A stretch of DNA of 64,000 nt from contig JAIOKI010000013.1 of assembly GCA_028335825.1 (NCBI GenBank), positions 248,001 through 312,000 on the forward strand, read 5' to 3'. Both the position numbers and the translations under genes were made by a program. A model generated the notes under the pieces. The model did no database searches, was not told the DNA's origin, and was given only the letters and a program-made list of their open reading frames with translations. This stretch comes from Nosema muscidifuracis. Lineage: Eukaryota; Microsporidia; Nosematidae. Shown piece by piece: positions 1-8,955 of this stretch (its first letter is position 1; every line of letters starts with the position of its first letter).

Positions 1-337
1 AAATAAAAATAAATGACTAAAATAGAAATAATTGATTTTAAAATATCAGATAAAAATAATTAATGTCAAATATAAATAATTAATGTCAAACAGAAATGAT
101 TTAAAATAAAAATAAATGATATCAAATAGAAATGATTTAAAAAAGAAATAAATGATATCAAATAGAAATGATGTTAAATAGAAATGATATCAAATAGTAA
201 TGATTAAAATAAAAATAATTAATTTACATAAATATCATTTTATGCTATAATAAAATATACATCAATAAAAAAACTTATTTTTAATAAAATTGTTATTTTT
301 TAATAAATATTAAACTTTTTAAGCCCTGCCTTAAAGA
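1..337. repeat. AT-rich spacer with short degenerate repeats
   Basis: No gene is seen here. The first 215 bases repeat variants of aaatagaaatgat and aaataaaaataaatgat at irregular spacing. The last bases before the next gene contain a CCC-type start motif (gccctgcc) about ten bases upstream of the ATG. Confidence 0.6.
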
Positions 338-1984
338 ATGTTAGATCTAATTTTTAGTAAAAGATATTTAAGAAGAAAATTAGTTTTAATAACAAGTATA
401 TTAACAATGGTACTACACTTCTACAGTAGAAGTATTAAACAAGTAAAATATATAGTAGAGAAGAAAGAGGTTCAACCAAAGATATTAACAAAATCTGAAT
501 GGAAAAGGATTCCTCCTATCAGACATCCAATACCAACTCTTCCTAATACTTCTAATAATAATTTTTTATTAAACACTGATCAACTCATTTCAGATGTAGA
601 AAATTCAAGAAACAGGAGAACAATAATTAATCCACCAAGTTTATCTAATAACCAATTAAAAGAAGAAGTTAAGAATCAATGGTATTTTTATACTAAGATA
701 TCTGAATGGGTAGATTATATTTATAATAGTGGATTTGTTAAAGGAATATCAGAAAAAGGATTTATTCAATATTTTAAACATCTGATAAAAAATTCATTAC
801 CAGATAATATTTTATTTAAAATTTTAAGATTTCTTTGTAATTGTTTTTATGAAGGTTGTTTAAAACAATCAGTAAATTGGAGTAAAGAAATTAAGAATTA
901 TGTTAGTAATGTGTGTCATAAAGGATGGAATATATCTAAAGAATATTTTAATAAATTTAAAACATTTATAACAGGATCAGAAAAAAAAGAAGAGAACGAC
1001 TCAACGGATAGTAAAGTTGGAAGTTATTTTTCTTCTATTAAAGATAAGTTTTCAAATATATTTTTTTGGAAGAATGAAAATGTAGGAAATAATCAAATTG
1101 AAGATAATAAGATTGATAATAATATCATAGTAGAAGGTAATAAGATTGATAATAGTATCATAGTAGAAAGTAATAATAATAAAAGGACTGTTGTATTAGA
1201 AGGTAATAATCAGAAATCATTTCTCAGTTGGTTATATAGTATCATAATAGATACTCCTATAAGATTATATTATAAGATGGTTGGAAAAAAAGATATACCA
1301 AAAATAGAAGGAAATAATAAAATTGAAGGTAATAAGATTGATAATAATATCATAGTAGAAGGTAATAATAAGAAGTCATTTCTCAGTTGGTTGTATAGTA
1401 TCATAATAGATACTCCTATGAAATTATATTATAAGATGGTTGGAAAAAAAGATATACCAGAAATAGAAGGAAATAATAAAATTGAAGATAATACGATTAA
1501 TATAGTAGAGGGAAATAAATTAAAAAATCAAATTGAAGACAATACTAATATAAATAGTCAAATTGAAGATAATAAAAATGGATGGTATTATAGATTTGGA
1601 CTTGATCGAGTATACGATTTTTTAAAATCCCCAATTGAAAATATTAAGAATTTTTTTAAATCAAAGAAAGAAAAAAATATCTTAGACTTAAATAATAATC
1701 AAAATATAATTGAGAATACTCCTATAATTGAAGAAGTAGAATCTAATATAGAAGAATCAATAAGATCAGAGGAAAATAATGATCCTATAATTGAAGAAGT
1801 AGAATCTATTACAGAAGAACCAATAAGATCAAAAGAAAATCTTCCATTTGATCTTATTAATAAAATGGAAGAATTAGAATCAAAAAAAGAATGGTATGAT
1901 CCTAATGAAGATTCTGAAGAAAAATGGTTCGATGCTATTGAAGGTTCTGAAGAACAGTGGAAGAACTTTCAAGAAGAGTTGTAA
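338..1984 (+). CDS. Repeat-bearing protein with N-terminal signal anchor, function unknown
   Basis: The 548-residue product was not recognised. A hydrophobic stretch at about residues 14-30, after a basic N-terminus, looks like a signal anchor or uncleaved signal peptide, so entry into the secretory route is likely. Residues about 288-390 hold two copies of a 53-codon repeat with the shared core SFLSWLYSIIIDTP and a conserved YYKMVGKKDIP tail. Between them lie Asn/Ile-rich linkers built from NKIDNNIIVE-like words. The last 100 residues are strongly acidic, with repeated IEEVES and EEKW/EEQW words. The start is chosen because CCC lies just upstream. A secreted or wall-associated lineage-specific protein is possible, but that is inference. 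Confidence 0.75.
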   Translation: MLDLIFSKRYLRRKLVLITSILTMVLHFYSRSIKQVKYIVEKKEVQPKILTKSEWKRIPPIRHPIPTLPNTSNNNFLLNTDQLISDVENSRNRRTIINPPSLSNNQLKEEVKNQWYFYTKISEWVDYIYNSGFVKGISEKGFIQYFKHLIKNSLPDNILFKILRFLCNCFYEGCLKQSVNWSKEIKNYVSNVCHKGWNISKEYFNKFKTFITGSEKKEENDSTDSKVGSYFSSIKDKFSNIFFWKNENVGNNQIEDNKIDNNIIVEGNKIDNSIIVESNNNKRTVVLEGNNQKSFLSWLYSIIIDTPIRLYYKMVGKKDIPKIEGNNKIEGNKIDNNIIVEGNNKKSFLSWLYSIIIDTPMKLYYKMVGKKDIPEIEGNNKIEDNTINIVEGNKLKNQIEDNTNINSQIEDNKNGWYYRFGLDRVYDFLKSPIENIKNFFKSKKEKNILDLNNNQNIIENTPIIEEVESNIEESIRSEENNDPIIEEVESITEEPIRSKENLPFDLINKMEELESKKEWYDPNEDSEEKWFDAIEGSEEQWKNFQEEL

Positions 1985-2099
1985 ATATTATTAAGAAAAT
2001 TTATTCTTCTTTCTAATTTATTAAATATGTAATTAAATTTATTTTTAATATTATAAAATATATTTTATATAAATTAAATCTCTTATATATTAATTATAA

Positions 2100-2250
2100 T
2101 CTCTTATATTTTAATTATAACTTTTTATTTACATATCTATTATATATCAATAATATTTTAATTATAACTTTTTATTTACATATCTATTATAATCTTTTAT
2201 ATATTAATTATAACTTTTTATTTACATATCTATTATAACTTATTATATTT
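2100..2250. repeat. Short tandem repeat in spacer
   Basis: About three imperfect copies of a unit of about 40 bases (core aattataactttttattta, then catatctattat) fill the spacer between the 548-residue gene and MRD1. Confidence 0.7.
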
Positions 2251-2265
2251 TTTTACCCTTCCGTT

Positions 2266-3516
2266 ATGCGAATCATAGTTAAAAATCTTCCAAAATTTAT
2301 AGAGAAATCTCAAATAGAAAAAGAATTTAGTTTGTATGGTAAAATAACTGATATTTACATGTTATTAGATAATAATAGATCATTTAGAAGAGTTTGTTAT
2401 ATTGGTTATTCTTCTGATACTAATATAGATTTAGTTATAAAAAAAATGAATAATTCTTATATACACAATCATAAAATACAAGTAGAAAGAAGCATATTTG
2501 ATAAGAAAATAATAACAGAATCTGATGAAAGAGTAATTAAATATACTAACAAAATTTTAATTAAAAATTTACAAGGGTTATTATTAGAAGATATTAAAGA
2601 TGAATTATCTAATTATGGAATAATTAAGAATATAACTATGAATGGAGAAGGAAGAATTCTTCTTGAATATAAAGATGTAAATGATACAATTAAAGTTTAT
2701 AAAGAAGTTTCTACTATATGTGGTAGATTAATTAAAATGAGTCCTTATAAAGAAAATAATAATAATAATATAACGTATTATAACACATTATTTTTTAATT
2801 TTGAGTCAGTTATAAAACGTACATGTGAAAATGAGAGACTTAATAAGAATGAAGTAGTAGATTTACATGATAAAGATTTAGGAACTAAAATATCTCTTTT
2901 AGAGACTAATCTAGTAAATGAAACTGATAAGTTTCTTAAGAAGAATAATATATATTTAGATAGAATAACTGATAAGAAGAATAAAAAAGTATTAATAGTA
3001 AGGAATATAGAAATAAATAAAGTTCTTGATTTTGTAAATTATAAATGTAAGATGGAAGCTTCTCCTAGTAAAAATCTTGTATTACTAAAGTTTAAGAATG
3101 AAGAAGATGCATATAAATGTTATAAGAGTATAAATTTAAGAAGATTTAATGATAGTGTTATATACTGTGAATATGCACCTTTAACTGATAAGGGTGAAAT
3201 TAATGAAAATATTCATTCTAATGATGAAGAACATTCCGATGATGGTAGACATTTGAAAGAAAATGATATGATAAATAATAAATTACTAATAAAAAATGTA
3301 CCTTTCCAAGCTACTCAAAAAGATATTGCTAATCTTTTTAAGAAGAAGTTTAGAATACAAGGAATAAGACTTCCTATTAAAAGAGATGGTACACCAAGAG
3401 GATTTGCATTTATTACATTTGAAAATAAAAAGAGTTTAATGGAAGCTATAGAATATTTTGGGAAGAGTACACATTTATATGGAAGAAGATTAGTATTGGA
3501 AGTAGCTAAAGAATAA
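2266..3516 (+). CDS. MRD1: MRD1/RBM19 multiple RRM protein for SSU rRNA processing
   Basis: A 416-residue protein with four RNA-recognition motifs: about 1-78, 95-160, 241-305 and 337-416. The last RRM ends in STHLYGRRLVLEVAKE, the near-invariant ending of the last RRM of Mrd1/RBM19. The linker at about 172-235 (NTLFFNF..., LLETNLVNETDKFL) also matches the Mrd1-specific inter-RRM segment. In yeast Mrd1 sits in the 90S pre-ribosome, contacts U3 snoRNA and pre-rRNA, and is needed for early 18S cleavages. Yeast Mrd1 has five RRMs and is about twice as long, so this is a reduced version. The motif ttacccttccgttATG fixes the start. Location is inferred to be the nucleolus. Confidence 0.93.
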   Translation: MRIIVKNLPKFIEKSQIEKEFSLYGKITDIYMLLDNNRSFRRVCYIGYSSDTNIDLVIKKMNNSYIHNHKIQVERSIFDKKIITESDERVIKYTNKILIKNLQGLLLEDIKDELSNYGIIKNITMNGEGRILLEYKDVNDTIKVYKEVSTICGRLIKMSPYKENNNNNITYYNTLFFNFESVIKRTCENERLNKNEVVDLHDKDLGTKISLLETNLVNETDKFLKKNNIYLDRITDKKNKKVLIVRNIEINKVLDFVNYKCKMEASPSKNLVLLKFKNEEDAYKCYKSINLRRFNDSVIYCEYAPLTDKGEINENIHSNDEEHSDDGRHLKENDMINNKLLIKNVPFQATQKDIANLFKKKFRIQGIRLPIKRDGTPRGFAFITFENKKSLMEAIEYFGKSTHLYGRRLVLEVAKE

Positions 3517-3782
3517 AAAAAAAATAATTTAAAAAACATTTCAAATAAAGATTTATGAATAATTTTTTAAATAACATTTTAAATAAAGATTTATGAATAA
3601 CTTATTATTAATTAATATTTTAAATTAAATAGCATTTCAAATAACTTATTATTAATTAAATCCATAATCTAATATTTCAATATAAATAAACATTTTAACA
3701 AAAAATCCATAAATAAATATTTCAATATAAATAAAATTTTAACAAAAAATCCATAATCTAACATTTCAATATAAATAAACAT
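3517..3782. repeat. Convergent spacer with simple repeats
   Basis: The 266 bases between the convergent MRD1 and AOS1 genes consist of repeated words such as taaataaagatttatgaata and aatatttcaatataaataaa. No gene or RNA signature is seen. Confidence 0.55.
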
Positions 3783-4298
3783 TTAATTAAAAACTATATA
3801 AATAAAATTATTTAATGAGAATTCTTCTTCATATCTCTGATTCTGTAATTCTTTAATAAATTCCTGTACAATAATTCCTCCTAATAAACAATCTTTAACT
3901 TTATCATAGGACATATTTTTCCCTTTACAAATACCCCATCCTTTTTTATATTCATAATGATCTGTACATACAAATATAAAATCTTTATCTTTACACACCA
4001 ATAAAGAATTTTTACATTTGCTAATTACAAATACTTTATCAGATATTTCAGGACATTCTTCTAATAAATTAACTTTTGGATTTATTTCTTTTATACTGTT
4101 AGGTACTAATTTATTGAATGAAGATATTGTAAGATTATCAGCATATATTTCATTAACTCCTAATAAAACAATATTTTTTAATATTTCTCCACTTATATAT
4201 CCTGTAGTATCAGATAAGATTGATATTCTAATTTTTTCTAATTTATTCTGTACATCTTTACCAAATAATCTGATCTGTCTATCATATTTTAAATCCAT
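3783..4298 (-). CDS. AOS1: Compact SUMO E1 subunit AOS1 (ThiF/E1-like fold)
   Basis: A 171-residue protein matching both ends of AOS1/SAE1. The start MDLKYDRQIRLFGKDVQNKL is the typical YDRQIRLWG...AQ..L opening of E1-family adenylation subunits. The end (LLGGIIVQEFIKEL...NNFIYI) matches the AOS1 terminal helix and strand VGGILAQEIIK..S...NNFF.FD. AOS1 pairs with UBA2 to activate SUMO; AOS1 has no catalytic cysteine, consistent with what is seen here. The protein is about half the usual length, and the glycine-rich loop reads SDTTGYISGE rather than GxGxxG, so it is reduced mainly in the middle. ULA1 (NEDD8 E1) is the alternative. tatcccataATG lies at the start. Confidence 0.72.
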   Translation of the reverse strand: MDLKYDRQIRLFGKDVQNKLEKIRISILSDTTGYISGEILKNIVLLGVNEIYADNLTISSFNKLVPNSIKEINPKVNLLEECPEISDKVFVISKCKNSLLVCKDKDFIFVCTDHYEYKKGWGICKGKNMSYDKVKDCLLGGIIVQEFIKELQNQRYEEEFSLNNFIYIVFN

Positions 4299-4319
4299 TA
4301 TGGGATAAGAAGAATTATT

Positions 4320-4480
4320 TTTTATAAAATTTCTTCATATAGATAATTTCTATTTATATAATTTCTTCATATGATAATTTCTATTTATTTATATAATTTC
4401 TTCATATAGATAATATTAATTTATAAAATTTCTTCATATAGATAATTTCTATTTATTTATATATAGATCCTTTATATAGA
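4320..4480. repeat. Tandem repeat in divergent spacer
   Basis: Four to five imperfect copies of a unit of 32-38 bases with the core atttcttcatatagataat separate AOS1 from the divergent 99-residue gene. Confidence 0.7.
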
Positions 4481-4538
4481 TAATATCTAGTTTAAAATGA
4501 ATAATGTTTAGTTCAATATTTAATAAAAAAACCCCCTC

Positions 4539-4838
4539 ATGGAAGATAAAAAATCTCAAAAATATAATGAAAAAATTATCACTAAAAATTTCTTAACTTC
4601 TTCTAATGGAATATCTTTCTTATCAGATAATATGAAAGATTATTATAATGGGGATGTAGAATTCCCTGAAGATATTCGTAGAGATATTTCTAATATTATT
4701 GATTATTTTTTAGCTTGGTCTACTAAATTTCCATTACGACGTGCTGATAAATGTACGAAATATGAATTTATCAAATTTATTGAAGAATGGTGTGATAAAA
4801 ATGATATGATTGATGTATTTTCTTTTTTATATGATTGA
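4539..4838 (+). CDS. Small conserved-looking protein, function unknown
   Basis: A 99-residue protein with no domain I recognise. It is largely helical and mixed-charge, with an aromatic C-terminal half (DYFLAWSTKFPLRR, FIEEWCDKNDM). No signal peptide or membrane segment is visible. A very good CCC start motif (aaaaaccccctcATGG) two bases before the ATG supports a real gene despite its size. Confidence 0.65.
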   Translation: MEDKKSQKYNEKIITKNFLTSSNGISFLSDNMKDYYNGDVEFPEDIRRDISNIIDYFLAWSTKFPLRRADKCTKYEFIKFIEEWCDKNDMIDVFSFLYD

Positions 4839-5105
4839 TATGACGTATAACATTTATTTATAATATAAACCTTTATTAAAATATATTTTTAATATAAACA
4901 CTATTAAAATATATCTTCATTTAATTATATTTCTAAAATATATTTTTAATATAAAACATTATTAAAATATATTCATAATATAAAACATTAAAATATATTT
5001 TTAATATATCTCCATTTAAATATAATTATAAAACATTAAAATATAAATTAATTTATCTTCCTATAAAATCCTTTTATGCTTAAAAAAAATTTTTTTTACC
5101 CTTTA

Positions 5106-6530
5106 ATGTTAAAAATTTATAACAGCTTAACAAAATCTTTAGAAGAATTTAAACCAATTGATCCAAACGAAATAAAGATATATATATGTGGTCCCACTGT
5201 ATACGATTATTCTCATATAGGACATGCTCGTACATACGTAACATTTGATGTTATACGTAATATTTTAGAAAAATATTATAACTATAATGTAACATTCGTA
5301 ATGAATATAACTGACATTGATGATAAAATAATTATTAAAAGTAAAGAAATAGGTGTTAGTATAGAAAATATTACTGAGAAATTTACTAAAGAATTCCTTG
5401 AAGATATGTCTCTTCTTAATGTACGTAAACCTACTGTATTAACTAAAGTAACTGATTATGTAGATCATATAAAAAATTTTATAGATAAACTTATTGAAAA
5501 TGAGTATGCTTATATTAGTAATGGTAGTGTATATTTTGATACAGAATTATATAAGAAATCTTATAAATATCCTATTTTTAAAGAAGAGACTGAAAGTTTA
5601 CCTAGTGAAAATTCCGATAAAAAATCTTTAGCTGATTTTGCTTTATGGAAAAAGACTAAGGAAGGTGAAATAGGATATTCTTATAGAGGATCTAAAGGTA
5701 GACCTGGTTGGCATATTGAATGTAGTGTAATGTCTAATGATATATTAGGAGATCGTATAGATATTCATGCAGGAGGTATTGATCTTAAATTTCCTCATCA
5801 TGAAAATGAAATAGCTCAATGTCAAGCTTTTTATAAGAAAAGCCAATGGGTTAATTATTTTATGCACACTGGTCATTTAAATATTAATGGATTAAAAATG
5901 TCAAAATCTCTTAAAAATTTTACTACTATAAAAAGTATATTAGAAAGATGTACACCAATCCAATTAAGAATTTTATTTTTATATCATCATTGGAATAAAG
6001 ATATGAATTATGAAGAAGAACAAATTAAATTTGCAGAGAATGTTGAAAAGAAATTATTTAATTTTATTATGTACGTAGATTCATTTAATCAAGAAAATGA
6101 TAATTTAAAGAATAATGAAGATGATAAAGATATATTAAAGAAAATTAAGGAGTGTAATAAAATAGTAGATGAATCTTTTTCTAATAATTTTGATACTTCT
6201 TCTGTAATTAAATCTTTAATAGATCTTGTTACATATACTAATATAAGAATAAATAAAGTAAAATATTTTACTTTAGTACAAGTAAGAGATTTTCTTAAAA
6301 GAATTATGGATATTTTAGGTATTCAAAAACCTATTAAAGTAGTTAGTGAAGATTCAGAAAAATTAGCAGAAATTATTAATGATTTTAGGAATAACGTAAG
6401 AAATGTAGCTAAGAAATGTTCAAATAAACAAGGATTATTTGAATTATGTGATGACGTAAGGAATAAATTGAAAGATATTGGATATTCAATTGAAGATAGT
6501 GATTTAGTATCTATGATAAAAAAATTATAA
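5106..6530 (+). CDS. CYS1: Cysteinyl-tRNA synthetase
   Basis: A class I aminoacyl-tRNA synthetase that charges tRNA-Cys in the cytosol. From the chosen start (474 residues), CGPTVYD begins near residue 28 and supplies a zinc-binding Cys. HIGH is at 37-40 (SHIGHARTYV) and KMSKS at 264-268. GWHIECSVM and the nearby HHENE supply the other zinc ligands. The C-terminal helical anticodon-binding part is present but short. An ATG ten codons upstream (5076) is in frame, but the CCC motif (ttttacccttta) lies between the two, directly before 5106, so the downstream ATG is preferred. Local repeats fill the spacer before it. Confidence 0.95.
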   Translation: MLKIYNSLTKSLEEFKPIDPNEIKIYICGPTVYDYSHIGHARTYVTFDVIRNILEKYYNYNVTFVMNITDIDDKIIIKSKEIGVSIENITEKFTKEFLEDMSLLNVRKPTVLTKVTDYVDHIKNFIDKLIENEYAYISNGSVYFDTELYKKSYKYPIFKEETESLPSENSDKKSLADFALWKKTKEGEIGYSYRGSKGRPGWHIECSVMSNDILGDRIDIHAGGIDLKFPHHENEIAQCQAFYKKSQWVNYFMHTGHLNINGLKMSKSLKNFTTIKSILERCTPIQLRILFLYHHWNKDMNYEEEQIKFAENVEKKLFNFIMYVDSFNQENDNLKNNEDDKDILKKIKECNKIVDESFSNNFDTSSVIKSLIDLVTYTNIRINKVKYFTLVQVRDFLKRIMDILGIQKPIKVVSEDSEKLAEIINDFRNNVRNVAKKCSNKQGLFELCDDVRNKLKDIGYSIEDSDLVSMIKKL

Positions 6531-6733
6531 TTAAATATCTTTTATTAATTATTTTTATAAAAGTATTATTATAATTATTTTATAATTATTTTATAATTAT
6601 TTTTATAAAAGTATTATTATTATATAATCAACTATAATTATTCTTTAATTATTTTATAATCATTATATAATCTTCCTTTACAAATTCTATTATAAAAATC
6701 AACCATTTTATAATCAACTATTATAAAAATCAA

Positions 6734-6850
6734 CCTTTACAAACTCCTTTTAAAATAATAAACCTTTACAAATCCCTATTAAAATAATAAACCTTTACAA
6801 ATACCCATTAAAATAATAAACCTTTACAAATCCCTATTAAAATATTCAAC
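6734..6850. repeat. 29-bp tandem repeat
   Basis: Four copies at exactly 29-base spacing (starts near 6734, 6763, 6792 and 6821) of cctttacaaatccctatt followed by aaaataataaa. The unit itself contains CCC. The rest of the 6531-6916 spacer is simple AT-rich sequence with tataattatt words and no gene. Confidence 0.85.
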
Positions 6851-6916
6851 TATTATAAAATAAACACCTCCATTTTAACGTTATATCTACAATTAAATAT
6901 TTTTTTATACCCTCAT

Positions 6917-8248
6917 ATGAATATCACTAAGAAAGAAAGACTAGGCTTATCAATTACTCTAATAGAATTAATCTTCTTAACTTGTATATTTAGTAAAGTA
7001 GTTAACTCTCATATAAAAATATTCTATAATCCTTTTGATTTATTCCAGATATTCTATAAACCTAGTACAATATTTTACATAATATCTTTAACTATACATG
7101 TCATAATAAGATATCTAATAAGAAGAAGATCTTTAAATATTCTCCTTATGATTTCTTTATATACAATATCTTCATTACTTTTTAATACTAATTTCCCTAA
7201 TAATACAAGATTCTTATTAGATAATCTTTCTATAAATATTAACTTCCTTATTACATTTATAATATCTTTTGTATCAGCTACTCTTCTTACTTACAGATCT
7301 AATTGTTCTACTTTAGGATATACAGATACAGAAGGAATATTTAAATATTATAAGAATGTATATAAAAATATGTGTACATACGTCATTAATGTATGGTTTA
7401 TAGATTTATTATTCAGTTATGGATTTATTATAATATATTATCTTATATTAAGACATTTAATTAATATTTTATTATTTATTATTAGAATAAATATAAGATA
7501 TTCATCAATTCTTAGTATATTCAATCATATAATATTTACTAATGTATCTATGTTAATATATTATGGTATATTAGAATTTTTAGATAGATTATTAATTTAT
7601 AACTTATCTATAAAATTTAAAGATTTGCATAGATTTCAAACGGTTTCTCAAAATGATAAATTCGTTATGAGATATATTTTTTATAATGTATCAGGATTAT
7701 CTTATAAATATAGTTATGTACTTAATAATATATCAAGGAGTAAAAAAGATTTACAAAATCTTTTATCTTATATAGAATATGAATGTAAAGAAGTAAAAGA
7801 AATATTAAAAGAAATGAAAGAAGAAAATAGAATATTAGATAATAAGATGTATATGACTGTACCTCAAGTTAGTAATATGAATAATATGATATATAGTGAT
7901 GTTAATAATATGACTAAACAATCTAATTATATGAATAATATAAATAATATGACTAAACCTAATTATATAAATAAGATAAAAAAATATAAGAATTATAATT
8001 TAATAGATAAATTTATTTATAAGATGATATATAAATATAAAATATTTAATTTAAAAACTAAATTTAATATGTCTATTAAATATATGGAAGATATTAACAA
8101 ATATATGAATTTCTTAATAAAACACAGGGATTATTTTTTATTACTGAGAGATTTAAGTGAGAGATGGATGGATATTTATAAAGATTTAGTGGATGAGATA
8201 AGAGATGTAGAAGAGAAATGTGGTATTGATTTGAAAATTAAAATATAA
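6917..8248 (+). CDS. Multi-pass membrane protein, possibly NDC1-like
   Basis: A 443-residue protein with about six hydrophobic segments in its first 250 residues (around 12-28, 50-66, 74-90, 108-125, 155-190 and 205-225). A hydrophilic, Lys/Asn-rich C-terminal half follows, with a coiled-coil-prone stretch (about 275-320) and a repeated NNM/YMNN tract. The order of six membrane spans and then a soluble half is that of the nuclear-pore membrane protein NDC1, but I see no diagnostic motif, so that is only a suggestion. ttataccctcatATG gives a good start. Confidence 0.6.
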   Translation: MNITKKERLGLSITLIELIFLTCIFSKVVNSHIKIFYNPFDLFQIFYKPSTIFYIISLTIHVIIRYLIRRRSLNILLMISLYTISSLLFNTNFPNNTRFLLDNLSININFLITFIISFVSATLLTYRSNCSTLGYTDTEGIFKYYKNVYKNMCTYVINVWFIDLLFSYGFIIIYYLILRHLINILLFIIRINIRYSSILSIFNHIIFTNVSMLIYYGILEFLDRLLIYNLSIKFKDLHRFQTVSQNDKFVMRYIFYNVSGLSYKYSYVLNNISRSKKDLQNLLSYIEYECKEVKEILKEMKEENRILDNKMYMTVPQVSNMNNMIYSDVNNMTKQSNYMNNINNMTKPNYINKIKKYKNYNLIDKFIYKMIYKYKIFNLKTKFNMSIKYMEDINKYMNFLIKHRDYFLLLRDLSERWMDIYKDLVDEIRDVEEKCGIDLKIKI

Positions 8249-8724
8249 GAAAATGAATTGTTTTTATTTATTTTTATATTACATTATTTTTATTTAATTT
8301 TATAATTTAATTTATGGTATATTGTTTTTATATTACATTGTTTTTATTTAATTCTATAATACAATGACTTTGTAATACATTAATTTAATTTAATTTAAAT
8401 TATTCTTGTAACACTTCTCAATAATTTACCTTTAACACATCAACTATAAATTGTATAAAGATTTCCTTCTTCTAGTATTCTCATATGTAATAAAAAAGAA
8501 ATATTTTTAATAATATTTTTCATTCCTGTGAAGAGACAGATAATTAAAGATCACTTACATAAATCTTATTTATTCCGTATATAAGTTTACAAACAATAAT
8601 AAAAATAATTCTATAAGAAATAGAAAATCTATTAATTAAAAAACAATTAACATTTTAAAGATATTTTTTTATTTAAAAAGATACATCTTTAAAAATATTA
8701 GAATCTAAAAAAGATTAAATTAGT
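8249..8724. other. Spacer without a visible protein gene
   Basis: AT-rich spacer. The stretch 8516-8560 is slightly richer in GC (cctgtgaagagacagat) but matches no RNA family I know. The C/D snoRNA follows on the minus strand. Confidence 0.4.
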
Positions 8725-8788
8725 GGAAGTCAGAATTAAGCTTGCTCATCAGTTTTCAGTCTGGGGCGGCAAAAATCATCATTCTTCG
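8725..8788 (-). ncRNA. Box C/D snoRNA guiding methylation of the LSU P-loop
   Basis: The minus strand carries every C/D element in order. A terminal stem half GAAG (8787-8784) is followed by box C UGAUGA (8781-8776), box D' CUGA (8759-8756), box C' UGAUGA (8751-8746), box D CUGA (8733-8730) and the closing stem half CUUC (8729-8726). The guide before D' contains CCGCCCCAG. It pairs with CUGGGGCGG of the LSU rRNA in this same window (antisense bases 37943-37951), plus one G-U and one A-U pair. The D+5 rule puts the 2'-O-methyl group on the G at 37948, the equivalent of E. coli G2251 and, by coordinate offset, yeast Gm2619. The guide before D (GCAAGCTTAATT) has no good rRNA match that I could find. 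The island stands out by its GC content. Confidence 0.88.
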
Positions 8789-8955
8789 AGGGGGTAATTC
8801 AAAATTTTTATTTATAGAAAAATATTAAAAAAATGAAAAATATAAATTTGTTAAATCAGTGTTATATGAAATTCTAAATAAATTTTATTTTTTTATCTAT
8901 TATGAAAAATATTAAAAAAAATTAAAGATATAAAATTTATTTTTTTATCAAGTAT

